Positions 1-9,808 of a stretch of 64,000 nt of DNA are shown here, in pieces. Position numbers and translations under genes: made by a program. Origin of the DNA: Paracoccaceae bacterium (GTDB lineage Bacteria > Pseudomonadota > Alphaproteobacteria > Rhodobacterales > Rhodobacteraceae); the NCBI GenBank assembly GCA_033344815.1, contig JAWPMR010000001.1, positions 2,776,136 to 2,840,135 of the forward strand. The letters run 5' to 3'. The notes beneath the pieces were generated by a model, which saw only the letters and a program-made list of their open reading frames with translations, was not told the DNA's origin and ran no database searches. Each line of letters begins with the position of its first letter. Positions within the stretch are counted from its first letter, which is position 1.

Positions 1-105
1 GCGGATCACGCCCAGATCCAGCAGGCTGATGACAGGGATTTCGGGATCAGGCACCGTATCGAGCCAATTCCAGATCGTTTGCAGATCAGGTTTTTCGATC
101 ACCAT
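1..105 (-). CDS. paaD: Phenylacetyl-CoA epoxidase accessory protein PaaD, N-terminal part
   Basis: Only the first 35 codons lie in the window; the gene runs off the left edge. The translation starts MVIEKPDLQTIWNWLDTV and continues through PDPEIPVISLLDLGVIR, the DPE(I/L)P...DLG(V/I) signature of the DUF59/MIP18 family to which PaaD belongs. PaaD proteins are needed for activity of the PaaABCE ring-epoxidising complex and are thought to act in iron-sulfur or cofactor maturation. The ATG overlaps the end of paaC by 7 nt (ATGGTGA), so translation is probably coupled. The position straight after paaC is the standard paaABCD order, which supports the call despite the short fragment. Confidence 0.85.
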   Translation of the reverse strand, partial: MVIEKPDLQTIWNWLDTVPDPEIPVISLLDLGVIR

Positions 106-854
106 GTCGCGTCCGGATAGGCGTGCTGCAACCATTGCATCTGCGTCAATATATGCCCGAGATGCTCGGAATGGCGTTGTCCCGATTTACCACCCTTATG
201 CGTAAACTCCCCATCCGGCTTTGACAGCGTCGCTTCAGTGAGAACTGCATTGAGAACCATATCAAAAGTGGGACGCACAGAAATGGGGTCGGGCGCGATA
301 CCGACCGCAACCATTGCGTCATCCACGGGATCTTTGACGAAAAATTCACCTACGTAAGGATAGAGCCTATTCAGGGCTTTTTGCATATATTGGTGGCTTT
401 CTTCTGTGCCGTCTCCCAGACCGATGACCGTGTCTGTGGTGCGTTCCAGATGATAAGTCACCTCTTTGAGTGACTTTTCTGCAATCGCTGCAACTTGATC
501 ATGACTGCTGTTCATCAGCGCGCCCAAACAAGCCTTGTGCCAGGTATCAAACAGAAACTGGCGCATCATCGTTTGGCCAAAATCGCCGTTGGGTTGCTCC
601 ACCAGCAGTACGTTTCGGAAATCCCAAACATCGCGGCGAAAGGCGAGCGCGTCGGCGTCCCGACCCTTGCCCTCGATTTCACCTGCAAGGTTGAGCCAAA
701 GCGTCGTCTGCCCGATAAGATCAAGCGCGGTGTTGGCCAGCGCGATGTCCTCTTCCAGCACAGGCGCTATACCGCACCATTCTGACACGCGGTGGCCAAG
801 CACCAGAGTATTGTCACCCATGCGGCAAAGAAATTCGAACAGCGGATCGGTCAC
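99..854 (-). CDS. paaC: 1,2-phenylacetyl-CoA epoxidase subunit PaaC
   Basis: A 251-residue protein of normal family length. PaaC is the structural partner of the catalytic PaaA subunit in the cytoplasmic multicomponent oxygenase that turns phenylacetyl-CoA into its ring 1,2-epoxide. It has the ferritin-like helical fold; sequence such as LGHRVSEWCGIAPVLEEDIA near the N-terminus and the HLERTTDTVIGLGDGTEES stretch near residue 135 are typical of PaaC. As known for the family, it has lost most di-iron ligands and serves to hold PaaA. Its start overlaps the paaB stop by 4 nt (ATGA) and its stop lies inside paaD. It is read from the same minus-strand operon as pcaF and paaAB. Confidence 0.95.
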   Translation of the reverse strand: MTDPLFEFLCRMGDNTLVLGHRVSEWCGIAPVLEEDIALANTALDLIGQTTLWLNLAGEIEGKGRDADALAFRRDVWDFRNVLLVEQPNGDFGQTMMRQFLFDTWHKACLGALMNSSHDQVAAIAEKSLKEVTYHLERTTDTVIGLGDGTEESHQYMQKALNRLYPYVGEFFVKDPVDDAMVAVGIAPDPISVRPTFDMVLNAVLTEATLSKPDGEFTHKGGKSGQRHSEHLGHILTQMQWLQHAYPDATW

Positions 855-1165
855 ATCGCCCCCACATCGTCAGGGATTTTGAAAAACGTCGGATGGCGGT
901 AGACTTTGTCATTCGAAGGCTCATACAGAGGGCCTTTTTCTTCGGGTGAAGATGCCGCGATGGCGCTGGCCTCGACCACCCAGATGCTGACACCTTCGTT
1001 GCGACGGGTGTAAACATCACGGGCGTTTTTGATCGCGCCTTCCGCGTCTGCAGCGTGCAGGGATCCAACATGTCTGTGGCTCAATCCGTGTTGCCCGCGG
1101 ATGAAAACCTCCCACAATGGCCATTCGTTTGTCTGCGTTGTTTCTTGGGGTTCTGAGGTCGCCAT
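851..1165 (-). CDS. paaB: 1,2-phenylacetyl-CoA epoxidase subunit PaaB
   Basis: A 104-residue protein matching PaaB, the small subunit of the phenylacetyl-CoA epoxidase. The core WPLWEVFIRGQHGLSHRHVG, from about residue 16, and a segment with YTRRNEGVSIWVVEAS are characteristic. PaaB is thought to bridge PaaAC heterodimers and help electron transfer from the PaaE reductase. It begins 3 nt after the paaA stop and ends in an ATGA overlap with paaC. No PaaE reductase gene is visible in the window; it would be expected beyond the left edge after paaD. Confidence 0.95.
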   Translation of the reverse strand: MATSEPQETTQTNEWPLWEVFIRGQHGLSHRHVGSLHAADAEGAIKNARDVYTRRNEGVSIWVVEASAIAASSPEEKGPLYEPSNDKVYRHPTFFKIPDDVGAM

Positions 1166-1168
1166 TTC

Positions 1169-2161
1169 TTACTCCGCCGCCACTTTGCGAGCACGTTTCT
1201 TATCCGCATGCGCCAGCAGCCCTTGGCGCACCCACGCACCATCATCCCAGGCTTTGTTGCGCGCTTCCATCCGATCTGCTGAACAAGGCCCGTTTCCTTG
1301 CAGCACATCGAAGAACTCGTCCCAATCTGGCTCGGAAAAATCGTAATGGCCACGCTCCTCATTCCATTTCAGATGTTCATCCGGGACGGTCAGGCCGAGG
1401 TATGACGCTTGCGGGGCCGTCTGATCGACAAACTTCTGGCGCAACTCATCGTTCGAGTTCATCTTGATTTTCCAGGCCATGTTTTGCGCGGAGTGCACCG
1501 AATTTTCGTCTGAGGGCCCGAACATCATCAAAGACGGGTACCAGAAACGGTTCAGCGCATCCTGCGCCATCTTGCGCTGCGCGTCGGTCCCGTTCGCCAT
1601 TTTCATCATGATGTCGAAACCCTGACGCTGGTGAAAAGATTCTTCCTTGCAGATGCGGACCATCGCACGAGCATAAGGACCGTAGGATGTGCGTTGCAGC
1701 GGCACCTGGTTCATGATTGCGGCACCATCAACCAGCCAGCCGACCGCCCCCATGTCCGCCCATGTTAAGGTCGGATAATTGAAAATCGAGGAATACTTCA
1801 TCTTGCCTGACAGCAAGTCCCGGGTCAGTTGGTCCCGGCTGACCCCCAGCGTTTCGGCTGCACAGTAAAGATAAAGCCCATGTCCCGCCTCATCCTGAAC
1901 CTTGGCCAAAAGGATTGCCTTGCGCTCCAGGGTCGGGGCGCGGGTGATCCAGTTGCCTTCCGGCAGTTGGCCGACGATCTCGGAATGGGCGTGTTGCGCG
2001 ATCTGGCGGATCAGGGTCTTGCGATATCCTTCCGGCATCCAGTCCTTGGGCTCGATTTTGCCGCCTGCGTTGATACGCTCCTGAAACGCGCGCTCGTCCG
2101 GTTCCATTTCATCAAGGGTTTTGACCCCCTTGCCTGTGGATTTGATCATCTGTGCATACAT
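1169..2161 (-). CDS. paaA: 1,2-phenylacetyl-CoA epoxidase catalytic subunit PaaA
   Basis: A 330-residue di-iron monooxygenase subunit that epoxidises the aromatic ring of phenylacetyl-CoA, the committed step of aerobic phenylacetate breakdown. The ferritin-like di-iron ligands are visible: VQDEAGH at about residues 88-94 and CKEESFH at 171-177, the second being the EExxH motif. The C-terminus is rich in basic residues (KKRARK). Length and ligand spacing match the family. It follows the thiolase gene after a 30-nt gap in the same direction and precedes paaB by 3 nt. Confidence 0.97.
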   Translation of the reverse strand: MYAQMIKSTGKGVKTLDEMEPDERAFQERINAGGKIEPKDWMPEGYRKTLIRQIAQHAHSEIVGQLPEGNWITRAPTLERKAILLAKVQDEAGHGLYLYCAAETLGVSRDQLTRDLLSGKMKYSSIFNYPTLTWADMGAVGWLVDGAAIMNQVPLQRTSYGPYARAMVRICKEESFHQRQGFDIMMKMANGTDAQRKMAQDALNRFWYPSLMMFGPSDENSVHSAQNMAWKIKMNSNDELRQKFVDQTAPQASYLGLTVPDEHLKWNEERGHYDFSEPDWDEFFDVLQGNGPCSADRMEARNKAWDDGAWVRQGLLAHADKKRARKVAAE

Positions 2162-2191
2162 GGTTCAGATCCTTTCAGATTTGCGCGGATA

Positions 2192-3397
2192 TCAATCCAC
2201 GCGTTCCAGAATAAGCGCGACGCCTTGCCCCACACCCACGCACATCGTGCAAAGCGCATAGCGCCCGCCAGTACGTTTGAGCTGATAGGTTGCCGTCATC
2301 ACCAGTCGAGCGCCGGACATCCCAAGCGGATGGCCAATTGCGATCGCGCCGCCATTGGGGTTCACATGCGGCGCATCATCAGCAACGCCAAGGGCTCGCA
2401 ATGTGGCCAGGCCCTGCGCCGCAAAGGCTTCGTTCAATTCGATTACATCCATCTGTTCAATGGTGAGATTGGCTCTTGCCAGGACCTTTTGACAAGCGGG
2501 CACCGGACCGATGCCCATCACGCGCGGAGCCACGCCCGCCGATGACATCGCTACAATGCGTGCTATCGGTCTTAGTCCATGATCCTCTGCGGCTTGTTCG
2601 GATGCAATCAACAAGGCTGCGGCACCGTCGTTCACACCGGATGCATTTCCAGCCGTTACCGAAAGATCGGGTTCGTTGATGCCACGCAGTTTTGCAAGTT
2701 TTTCAATCGTGGTGCCCGGCCTTGGATGTTCATCCTTGTCAATCGTTACAGGATCTCCGCGTCGCTGCGGGATCGAGATCGGCGTGATTTCATCGCCAAA
2801 AACTCCGGCGGCATCGGCTGCAGCCCATCTCGCTTGACTGCGGGCTGCAAACGCATCCTGATCTTTGCGACTGATGCCATAATCTTCTGCTACATTGTCC
2901 GCAGTTTGGGGCATCGAGTCAGTACCATAGGTTTCGTGCATCTTCGGGTTCACAAATCGCCAGCCGATTGTGGTATCAAACACCTGATTGGCGCGCGAAA
3001 ACGCAGCATCAGCCTTGGGCATCACGAAGGGCGCGCGGCTCATGCTTTCCACCCCACCTGCGATTGCCAGATCTTGATCCCCAGCACGGATAGCGCGCGC
3101 CACAGCGCCAATCGCATCCATCCCAGACGCGCACAATCGATTGATTGTTACACCCGGTACCTCAACCGGCAGCCCGGCCAGCAAGCCAGCCATGCGCGCT
3201 ACGTTTCGATTGTCCTCCCCGGCTTGATTGGCGCACCCCAAAACGACGTCATCCGTACGCGACCAATCAACAGAAGGGTTCCGAGCGATCAAGGCCGCGA
3301 TCGGTGCTGCGGCAAGATCATCCGTGCGTATGCTGGACAAGCTGCCGCCGTAGCGACCTATAGGCGTGCGCTGCGCGTCACAAATGAATGCCTGCAT
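2192..3397 (-). CDS. pcaF: 3-oxoadipyl-CoA / 3-oxo-5,6-dehydrosuberyl-CoA thiolase
   Basis: A 401-residue thiolase of the PcaF/PaaJ type. The nucleophilic cysteine sits in [12 protein letters not shown] (Cys about 89), and the C-terminal catalytic pair is in [16 protein letters not shown] and [10 protein letters not shown]. These enzymes cleave 3-oxoadipyl-CoA to succinyl-CoA and acetyl-CoA, the last step of both the phenylacetate and the beta-ketoadipate pathways. Being the first gene of this paa operon argues for the PaaJ role; sequence alone cannot separate the two names. A GGAGAGG ribosome-binding site lies 4 nt before the ATG. Transcription presumably starts in the region to its right. 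Confidence 0.92.
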   Translation of the reverse strand: MQAFICDAQRTPIGRYGGSLSSIRTDDLAAAPIAALIARNPSVDWSRTDDVVLGCANQAGEDNRNVARMAGLLAGLPVEVPGVTINRLCASGMDAIGAVARAIRAGDQDLAIAGGVESMSRAPFVMPKADAAFSRANQVFDTTIGWRFVNPKMHETYGTDSMPQTADNVAEDYGISRKDQDAFAARSQARWAAADAAGVFGDEITPISIPQRRGDPVTIDKDEHPRPGTTIEKLAKLRGINEPDLSVTAGNASGVNDGAAALLIASEQAAEDHGLRPIARIVAMSSAGVAPRVMGIGPVPACQKVLARANLTIEQMDVIELNEAFAAQGLATLRALGVADDAPHVNPNGGAIAIGHPLGMSGARLVMTATYQLKRTGGRYALCTMCVGVGQGVALILERVD

Positions 3398-3884
3398 TAA
3401 CCTCTCCGAATTGCCCTCAGCTTAAGCCCGTAAGGGATTCGGTTCAATCTTTATGTTACAAAAATACCAAAGTCATAAAAATCCGTAACGTTTATCCAAA
3501 GCGACGAGGCTATTCTACGCGCCTTGAAGGAGAGAAATCGCGGCTTCAGAAGTGGCAGGGCGCTACTCCCGTCATCCGACGCCTTTGGAATCAACACTGC
3601 AATCCTTCTAAGTTTTGGAGTGGCAATGGCGTGGATGCGGGTTGAGAAATCCTCTGCGCCGAAGCCTTTTTTGGATTGGGCCGTGCCTATGCTGTCTTGG
3701 GTGACGGAAACGACCCCTCCTCCAAAGCGCGAGCGATTTGACAACGCCGTCGATGGCAAAGGCACGGCAAATCGACCGAGGGCGCTCGACAGCACTGTGG
3801 GCAAGATCTTAAACCCGTTCTTGCAGCTAAACGAGCCCAGACTTCCGGTCCATCAAGGCATACGGCCTCAGTCAGTATTTTGTT
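3398..3884. other. Intergenic region between pcaF and the Gfo/Idh gene
   Basis: About 490 nt without a gene I can support. The right part (about 3440-3500) is AT-rich and should hold the promoter of the pcaF-paa operon, read leftward. Open frames exist on both strands (for example 3451-3804 minus), but they have no recognisable motif, signal sequence or convincing ribosome-binding site. I see no strong terminator for the polyol operon that ends at 3885. Confidence 0.5.
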
Positions 3885-5024
3885 TCAGTCCGGTAAAGTC
3901 ACCCATGCTGCGTTTCGCTCAGATGAACGAACACAGGCATCTACAAATTGCATACCGCGCAGACCATCCTGAAGCGTTGGATACACCACATTTGCCGCGA
4001 CAGGCGTACCCGAACGATGTGCTACAATGGCTTCTGCGGCTTCGCTGTAGATATTGGCAAACCCTTCAAGATACCCTTCGGGATGACCCGGCGGGATACG
4101 GCTCATGCGCGCGGCGGCTTCTCCTGCGCCCGACCCGTTGCGGGTTATCATTTGTTTTGGAGCGCCAAAGGGAGAAAACCACAGCCTGTTGGGATTTTCC
4201 TGTTCCCATTCCAACCCGCCTTTCTCGCCGTAAATCCGCAAGCGCAGAGCGTTTTCATTGCCCGGTGCGACCTGACTGGACCACAGCATCCCGCGTGCGC
4301 CGCCCTGAAAACGCAATAGAACATGGGCGTTGTCATCCAATTGCCGCCCGGACACAAATGCCTGTAAATCTGCGGCAAGGCTTTCAACCGTGAGGCCGCT
4401 GACGAAACACGCAAGGTTATGCGCATGCGTGCCGATATCACCGGTTGAGCCACCCGCACCTGATCTCGCCGGATCCGTGCGCCACGCAGCTTGTTTGAAA
4501 TCCTCGTGTTTGGTCAACCAGTCCTGCGGGTATTCCACCTGAACCACGCGGATGGCGCCCAGATCCCCGTTTGCCACCATCTCGCGGGCCTGACGGACCA
4601 TCGGGTAGCCGGTATAGTTGTGCGTCAGGATGAACAGGGCGTCAGAATTCTCAACCGCCTTTGCCATTTTGCGCGCGTCCCCCATAGTGGAGGTCAGAGG
4701 CTTGTCGCAAATGACATGAATTCCACGTTTCAAGAACTCGCGCGCTGCTGCAAAATGCATGTGATTTGGGGTCACAATGGAAACCGCCTCAATGCCGTTT
4801 TTCAACCGGGCTTCGCGTATCGCCATTTGTCTGAAATCATCATATATGCGGTCCTCAGGCAGGCCAAGCGCTACCCCCGATGCACGGGCTTTTTCCGGCG
4901 TTGATGACAGCGCTCCTGCAACCAATTCATAGCGATCATCCAACCGCGCCGCGATGCGGTGTACGCCGCCGATAAAGGCGTCATTGCCGCCCCCGACCAT
5001 GCCCAAGCGAATACGATCCGCCAT
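3885..5024 (-). CDS. Gfo/Idh/MocA family oxidoreductase
   Basis: A 379-residue NAD(P)-dependent dehydrogenase of the Gfo/Idh/MocA family. The N-terminal Rossmann fold starts RLGMVGGGNDAFIGGVHR, and the dinucleotide/active-site motif is present as HVICDKPLT (about residues 122-130), a CDKP variant of the usual EKP. The C-terminal domain carries GSTGDIGTHAHNLACF with the family's GxDxxxH-like catalytic region. Relatives oxidise sugars, inositols or glycosides, often at C3. It is the last gene of the ten-gene operon: its ATG shares one base with the upstream stop (TAATG). Pairing with a TIM-barrel isomerase suggests the two act in sequence on the imported carbohydrate; the substrate cannot be read from sequence. 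Confidence 0.88.
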   Translation of the reverse strand: MADRIRLGMVGGGNDAFIGGVHRIAARLDDRYELVAGALSSTPEKARASGVALGLPEDRIYDDFRQMAIREARLKNGIEAVSIVTPNHMHFAAAREFLKRGIHVICDKPLTSTMGDARKMAKAVENSDALFILTHNYTGYPMVRQAREMVANGDLGAIRVVQVEYPQDWLTKHEDFKQAAWRTDPARSGAGGSTGDIGTHAHNLACFVSGLTVESLAADLQAFVSGRQLDDNAHVLLRFQGGARGMLWSSQVAPGNENALRLRIYGEKGGLEWEQENPNRLWFSPFGAPKQMITRNGSGAGEAAARMSRIPPGHPEGYLEGFANIYSEAAEAIVAHRSGTPVAANVVYPTLQDGLRGMQFVDACVRSSERNAAWVTLPD

Positions 5025-6079
5025 TATGAAATCCCCAGCATACTGCGATTTGCCGCTTCATCTGTGCCACCATCTGCGAAATCATCAAAGGCGCGTTCTG
5101 TAACGCGAATAATATGATCCTTGACGAATTCAGCGCCTTCTCGCGCGCCGTCCTCTGGGTGCTTAAGACAACATTCCCATTCAACCACAGCCCATCCGTC
5201 AAAATCATTGGCGGCCATTTTGGAAAAGATCGCCGCAAAATCGACCTGACCGTCCCCCAAGGAGCGGAACCGTCCCGCGCGATCCACCCAAGGCTGATAC
5301 CCGGAATAGACGCCTTGGCGTCCGGTCGGATTGAATTCTGCGTCCTTGACGTGAAACATTTTGATCCGGTCTTTGTAAATGTCGATGTGGTCCAGATAGT
5401 CGAGACATTGCAGCACGAAATGCGACGGATCATAGAGCATGTTGCAGCGGGCGTGATTGTCCACACGCTCCAGGAACATTTCAAAGGTCACACCGTCATG
5501 CAGGTCCTCGCCGGGGTGGATTTCGTAGCATATGTTGACGTCATTTTCATCCGCATGATCAAGAATGGGCCGCCAGCGCGCCGCCAGTTCATCAAACGCG
5601 GTCTCGATCAATCCCGCAGGTCGTTGTGGCCAGGGATAGATGTAGGGCCAAGCCAGAGCACCGGAAAAGGACGCGTGGTTTTTGATGCCCATATTGGCGG
5701 AGGCGCTGATGGCCTTCATGACCTGATCCACGGCCCATTCCTGTCGGGCCTTGGGATTGCCATGCACGGAGGGATCGGCAAACCCGTCAAACGCGCTGTC
5801 ATAAGCTGGATGCACCGCCACCAACTGACCCTGCAAATGCGTCGATAATTCCGTGACCTCGACACCATTTGCGGCGGCTTGTCCTTTGAACTCGTCACAG
5901 TAGGTTTTGCTACTGGCCGCCTTTTCCAGATCAAACAAGCGCGCATCCCAACTGGGGACTTGCACGCCTTTGTAACCGCAATCAGCGGCCCATTTTGTGA
6001 TCGCGTTCCATGAATTAAAGGGCGCGTCGTCCCCTGCGAATTGCGCCAGAAACAGAGCTGGTCCTTTGATGGTTTTCAT
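5024..6079 (-). CDS. Sugar phosphate isomerase/epimerase family protein (TIM barrel)
   Basis: A 351-residue protein of the xylose-isomerase-like TIM-barrel family. The usual four metal ligands are visible in order: Glu in CYEIHPGED, Asp in LYDPSHF, His in KMFHVKDAE and Glu in VVEWECC. Members isomerise or epimerise sugars, keto-sugars or related acids in the cytoplasm. The start lies 1 nt after the LacI-family gene stop (TGATATG), so it is translationally coupled to the regulator, and its stop overlaps the Gfo/Idh start by one base. The isomerase plus Gfo/Idh pair recurs in catabolic clusters for inositol-like and oxidised sugars, but the exact substrate here is unknown. Confidence 0.88.
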   Translation of the reverse strand: MKTIKGPALFLAQFAGDDAPFNSWNAITKWAADCGYKGVQVPSWDARLFDLEKAASSKTYCDEFKGQAAANGVEVTELSTHLQGQLVAVHPAYDSAFDGFADPSVHGNPKARQEWAVDQVMKAISASANMGIKNHASFSGALAWPYIYPWPQRPAGLIETAFDELAARWRPILDHADENDVNICYEIHPGEDLHDGVTFEMFLERVDNHARCNMLYDPSHFVLQCLDYLDHIDIYKDRIKMFHVKDAEFNPTGRQGVYSGYQPWVDRAGRFRSLGDGQVDFAAIFSKMAANDFDGWAVVEWECCLKHPEDGAREGAEFVKDHIIRVTERAFDDFADGGTDEAANRSMLGIS

Positions 6080-6080
6080 A

Positions 6081-7157
6081 TCATCCTCCCTTGGTGCCTC
6101 CGGGGTCCGGCGGCAGGTTTTCTTTCAAATAGATGTCAATGCGGATCCGTTCCTGTGCCAGGTTGATCGGCGCGCGGTCGCTGTGCGCGCGCAAAATCCT
6201 TACCGCGCTGCGCACCAAGTGGCCCGCGTCCTGGCTGATGACCGCATCAAACATGCCTGACCCAAGTGCACTGCGTGAAAGAGCGGTCAGCTCATGCGCG
6301 ATCACAACGGGTTGTACACTGCCTGATTGGCTTTCAAAATGCCGTATCAGACCAGCATTGCCAGCAGCGGAAGAATATATGCCGAGGACGTCTCTCGTTC
6401 CGACCAGTGCTTGGGGGAGCAACCGTTCGATCAGGTCAGGATCATCGCGACCTTCGAGCGAAGCAAGCACAGTCAAGTTGGGAAAGTCCCTTGCGATAAC
6501 CTCGTCAAATCCCAAACGTCTTTCCAGATGATCACGGGCAAGCATAGAGCCGGTCACGACAAGTATATTGCCCCGAACAGGCCCAAGGAAACGTCCCATC
6601 AATTGTGCTGCAGTGCGTCCGGCTGCAATATTGTCGATGCCCACATAGCTGTTGCGCTCGGAACTTGGGATATCTGCCACCAGCGACACGACGAACACAC
6701 CATTTGTACGCAGATGGGAAATGCTATCGCGGACAGAAGGTGTTTCCGGCCCAAAGATCGCAACGCCATCAACTTGCGTCGGGTCCAATGCGTTGATCGC
6801 CTCAGCCAACGCCATTGGGTCAAAGGCAGGTACACGCAGACACGTGATTTGAGTGCGTTCACGCCTCAAGCCAGCCGACAGATCCGCGATCTGCTGCGCG
6901 ATCAGGTCGACAAATTCATTGTTGGTGGCAGGCAGGATAAAAAGAAAGCGATATGCGCGCCCGCGTGCCAGATTGGCTGCGGCCGTGTCGCGGACATAAC
7001 CCAGATCCGCGATGGCGCGATTGACCCTGTCGACAGTAATTTTGCGCACGCCCGGACGTTCATTCAGCACACGATCAACTGTCGCAAGACTAACTTTGGC
7101 GACACGCGCAATGTCGTTTACGGTCGGATTTGAATGGGTGTCGCGGCTGGTCTTCAT
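6081..7157 (-). CDS. LacI-family transcriptional regulator
   Basis: A 358-residue regulator. The N-terminal helix-turn-helix and hinge read PTVNDIARVAKVSLATVDRV followed by LNERPGVRKITVDRV, the classic LacI DNA-binding domain (residues about 11-60). The rest is a periplasmic-binding-protein-like sensor domain for a sugar or sugar-phosphate effector. It is encoded inside the operon it probably controls, between the kinase and isomerase genes, 11 nt after the kinase stop. Two palindromes of LacI type with a central CG lie at the operon promoter (14459-14508) and are its likely operators. Whether it represses or activates is not shown; operator placement over the predicted start point suggests repression. 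Confidence 0.92.
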   Translation of the reverse strand: MKTSRDTHSNPTVNDIARVAKVSLATVDRVLNERPGVRKITVDRVNRAIADLGYVRDTAAANLARGRAYRFLFILPATNNEFVDLIAQQIADLSAGLRRERTQITCLRVPAFDPMALAEAINALDPTQVDGVAIFGPETPSVRDSISHLRTNGVFVVSLVADIPSSERNSYVGIDNIAAGRTAAQLMGRFLGPVRGNILVVTGSMLARDHLERRLGFDEVIARDFPNLTVLASLEGRDDPDLIERLLPQALVGTRDVLGIYSSAAGNAGLIRHFESQSGSVQPVVIAHELTALSRSALGSGMFDAVISQDAGHLVRSAVRILRAHSDRAPINLAQERIRIDIYLKENLPPDPGGTKGG

Positions 7158-7168
7158 TCTGTTTCTGG

Positions 7169-8800
7169 TTACTCTTTCAACGCAACCGCCAGTCCTTCAA
7201 ACAGGCGGGCGACAGCCTCGGCACCTGGATCATTATGACCGATCAAATTCTCCTCAGGTACATATGAGGCCCGCCCGGCGTTGGCTCTGCCCATCGCGGC
7301 AGTTCCATTCGCACCCGTACGTGCTGCAACTGCGGCGGCGCCAAATCCTTGTGTCAATGCATCGAGTGCGGGCTTCAGGGCATCAATCATCGTGCGATCG
7401 CCCTGATGTGCGCCACCTACCTGACTGATCCGTTCCAAAGCAATCAAAAGGGCTTCTGACGTAGGGTGTCCACTTGCGCACGCGTCACCGGCTGCACCAA
7501 AAAAGATGGCAAGTATGACGCCGGATGATCCGCCCATCGTCTGGCTCAATTCATTACCGATTGCCCGGAAAAGCTGCGTCAGATCAGCCAAGGGCATCCG
7601 GTCCAACGATCCCTTCAAAGCGCGCGCTGCAGTGGATAGCGTGCTCCCTGTGTCACCATCGCCTGATTTGGCATCCAGCGTATTCAGGTCTGTTTCAGCG
7701 TCGATCAGCAGATCACAACAGGTCTCTATGAGGCGCCGGGTTTTGGGGTTTTCAGACGGGATCGGCTGGATTGGACTGAGCCCGTCGGGCAAAGGTTTGA
7801 CGGCAACAGGCGCCAACATCGTCATCCCTGGCCAGTCGCGCGAGGCGACACGTCGATGAAGGGCAGCGCGTCGATCAGGCGAAAGAGGCAGAACAGATAC
7901 GGAAAACCCATGCATATCCAAAGATGTCATCATTGGCGCTGGACCAATGACAGCCGTGATCCACTTCGCCTTTGACGAGGTTGCCAATGCATGTGACAAA
8001 ACCGCCATTTCCAATGGTGTGGTGGAGCCGAGATTGTTCAACAACGCGACACATTCCTGACCCGCGGCATGCGGCGCCAGTTTATCCAACACCATGTCCA
8101 TTGCTGAAATCGCGCCCTCGAAAGCGACCTGCTGAACACCGGCCTCACCATGGATCCCAAGGCCAAGTTCTGCCATTCCAACGGCAATACGATCCTCTTT
8201 TGAGGATCCCGGTACGGTGCAGGTGTCGAGCGATTTACCGATTGAAGCCATATCGTCTATCGCTTCTTGAGCCGCTGCGGTTACGGCATCCAGATTGCTA
8301 CCGTCTTCTGCAAGACTACCGGCAATCTTGTGGACAAAGAGAGTGCCTGCCACGCCACGCGCCTGGGGCAGGTCAGGCAGTGCGATGTCGTCATCAACGA
8401 TCACCATCGATACCTTGAGACCATACGCACGCGCACGTTCGGCTGCGAGGCCAAAATTCAATCGATCGCCAGTGTAATTTTTGACGATTAGCAAGCAGCC
8501 CGCTTCGCCGGTAACAGCCAGAATGCCGGCAAGCACAGCCTCCACTGATGGTGAGGCAAAGACTTCCCCGCAGACCGCTGCAGTGAGCATACCCTCTCCG
8601 ACAAATCCTGCATGTGCCGGTTCGTGACCCGATCCGCCACCTGAGATCAGGGCAACGCGAGATTTGTCCCAGTCACCCCGGCAGACCACCTTGATGTGTG
8701 GGTAGCCATCCAACCGGTAAAGGCTGCCGCCGGAGGTCGCCAACAGGCCATCAATGGCGTCGGTGACCAATGTTTCCTTGCCGTTGATGAATTGTGCCAT
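7169..8800 (-). CDS. Fused dihydroxyacetone kinase (DhaK-DhaL type)
   Basis: A 543-residue ATP-dependent kinase of the DhaK family. The DhaK domain fills residues 1-330, with GSGHEP (56-61) and GLGIHGEAG (214-222), whose His217 corresponds to the histidine that forms a hemiaminal with the keto substrate. The DhaL ATP-binding domain follows a short linker, with SGDGDTGS (379-386) as the magnesium-binding loop and GGSSGVILAIFFGA. The single-chain form uses ATP directly, unlike PTS-linked DhaKLM. The substrate may be dihydroxyacetone, or another short ketose such as erythrulose, since kinases of this family in polyol operons vary. It lies 12 nt downstream of the ABC ATPase gene and 11 nt upstream of the LacI gene. 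Confidence 0.9.
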   Translation of the reverse strand: MAQFINGKETLVTDAIDGLLATSGGSLYRLDGYPHIKVVCRGDWDKSRVALISGGGSGHEPAHAGFVGEGMLTAAVCGEVFASPSVEAVLAGILAVTGEAGCLLIVKNYTGDRLNFGLAAERARAYGLKVSMVIVDDDIALPDLPQARGVAGTLFVHKIAGSLAEDGSNLDAVTAAAQEAIDDMASIGKSLDTCTVPGSSKEDRIAVGMAELGLGIHGEAGVQQVAFEGAISAMDMVLDKLAPHAAGQECVALLNNLGSTTPLEMAVLSHALATSSKAKWITAVIGPAPMMTSLDMHGFSVSVLPLSPDRRAALHRRVASRDWPGMTMLAPVAVKPLPDGLSPIQPIPSENPKTRRLIETCCDLLIDAETDLNTLDAKSGDGDTGSTLSTAARALKGSLDRMPLADLTQLFRAIGNELSQTMGGSSGVILAIFFGAAGDACASGHPTSEALLIALERISQVGGAHQGDRTMIDALKPALDALTQGFGAAAVAARTGANGTAAMGRANAGRASYVPEENLIGHNDPGAEAVARLFEGLAVALKE

Positions 8801-8812
8801 GTCTTTCCCCCT

Positions 8813-9808
8813 CTAATAAATCCTGTCGCCTGCGGCATCAAAGCAAAGCGGATCGCGCGGCGTTATCTTTATTTCACCGCCAGGCGTATAGGCCGCATGC
8901 GGATCTGCCAGCGTTGTGATGTCATGCCCGTCAAGGCGCAGATGCAGCCGGGTGTGATCCCCCAATCGCTCCACGCGACCGATTTCTGCAACCCGACCTT
9001 CGCCCTGCGTGACGTGTTCTGGACGCAGCCCGATTCGATGTGCGCCCTTGGGAGCTGTTCCGAATAAATCGGCAGGCAAAATATTGATGCGCGGTTGCCC
9101 AAGACGGGAGGCTACATAAACCGAGTTCGGGTTTTCATAAATCTCGCGGGGGGTGCCGAATTGCACCAATTGGCCTTCGTCAAGGACACCGACATGTGTG
9201 GCCATGGTCATGGCTTCAATCTGGTCGTGGGTCACATAAAGGATCGTTGCGCCGAGGCTGGCTTGAATGCGTTTAAGTTCGATCCGCAAATCGGTTCGCA
9301 ACTTGGCATCCAGCGAGCTGAGCGGTTCATCCATCAGGTATACTTGGGGCTCCCGCACCAATGCGCGACCAATGGAAACGCGCTGCATTTCGCCCCCCGA
9401 AAGCGCCGTAGCTTTGTTGTCGAGCTTATGGGAGATCTGCAGAACGGACGCGACCTCATCAACCTTTCGTTTGATTTCTTCCGCCGAGGTTTTGAGGATG
9501 GGTGATTTCAACGGGAACTCGAGGTTTTCACGCACAGTCAAATGCGGATAGAGCGAGTATTGTTGAAATACCATCGCAACATCCCGCTGTGCCGGGGTTT
9601 CGGTGTTTACGATGCGCCCGCCAATGCTGATGTCGCCCCCATCCAGCTTTTCAAGGCCGGAGATCAATCGCAAAGTCGTGGTCTTTCCAGCCCCTGTCGG
9701 GCCCAGCAAAACCACAAAAGCACCGTCCGGAATGGTCATATCAATGCCTGCCACGCCAATCGTTTTGCCAAAGGATTTGGAAACGCCTTTGAGGATCACT
9801 TCAGCCAT
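8813..9808 (-). CDS. Carbohydrate ABC importer ATPase (GlpT/UgpC-like)
   Basis: A 331-residue ATPase of the MalK/UgpC group. Walker A GPTGAGKT is at 36-43, the signature is ALSGGEMQRVSIGRA, and Walker B is VYLMDEPLSSLD; a C-terminal TOBE-type regulatory domain follows. Its ATG overlaps the upstream ATPase stop by 8 nt. Two different ATPases in one importer operon are unusual for sugar ABC systems but are the rule in the rhizobial glycerol importer GlpSTPQUV, so the two probably form a heterodimer with the MalF/MalG-like permeases encoded upstream. Confidence 0.9.
   Translation of the reverse strand: MAEVILKGVSKSFGKTIGVAGIDMTIPDGAFVVLLGPTGAGKTTTLRLISGLEKLDGGDISIGGRIVNTETPAQRDVAMVFQQYSLYPHLTVRENLEFPLKSPILKTSAEEIKRKVDEVASVLQISHKLDNKATALSGGEMQRVSIGRALVREPQVYLMDEPLSSLDAKLRTDLRIELKRIQASLGATILYVTHDQIEAMTMATHVGVLDEGQLVQFGTPREIYENPNSVYVASRLGQPRINILPADLFGTAPKGAHRIGLRPEHVTQGEGRVAEIGRVERLGDHTRLHLRLDGHDITTLADPHAAYTPGGEIKITPRDPLCFDAAGDRIY

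Noticed and set aside
3451-3804. 117-codon minus-strand frame in the pcaF upstream region
   Set aside because: No ribosome-binding site, domain or signal; the plus strand of the same stretch is equally open.
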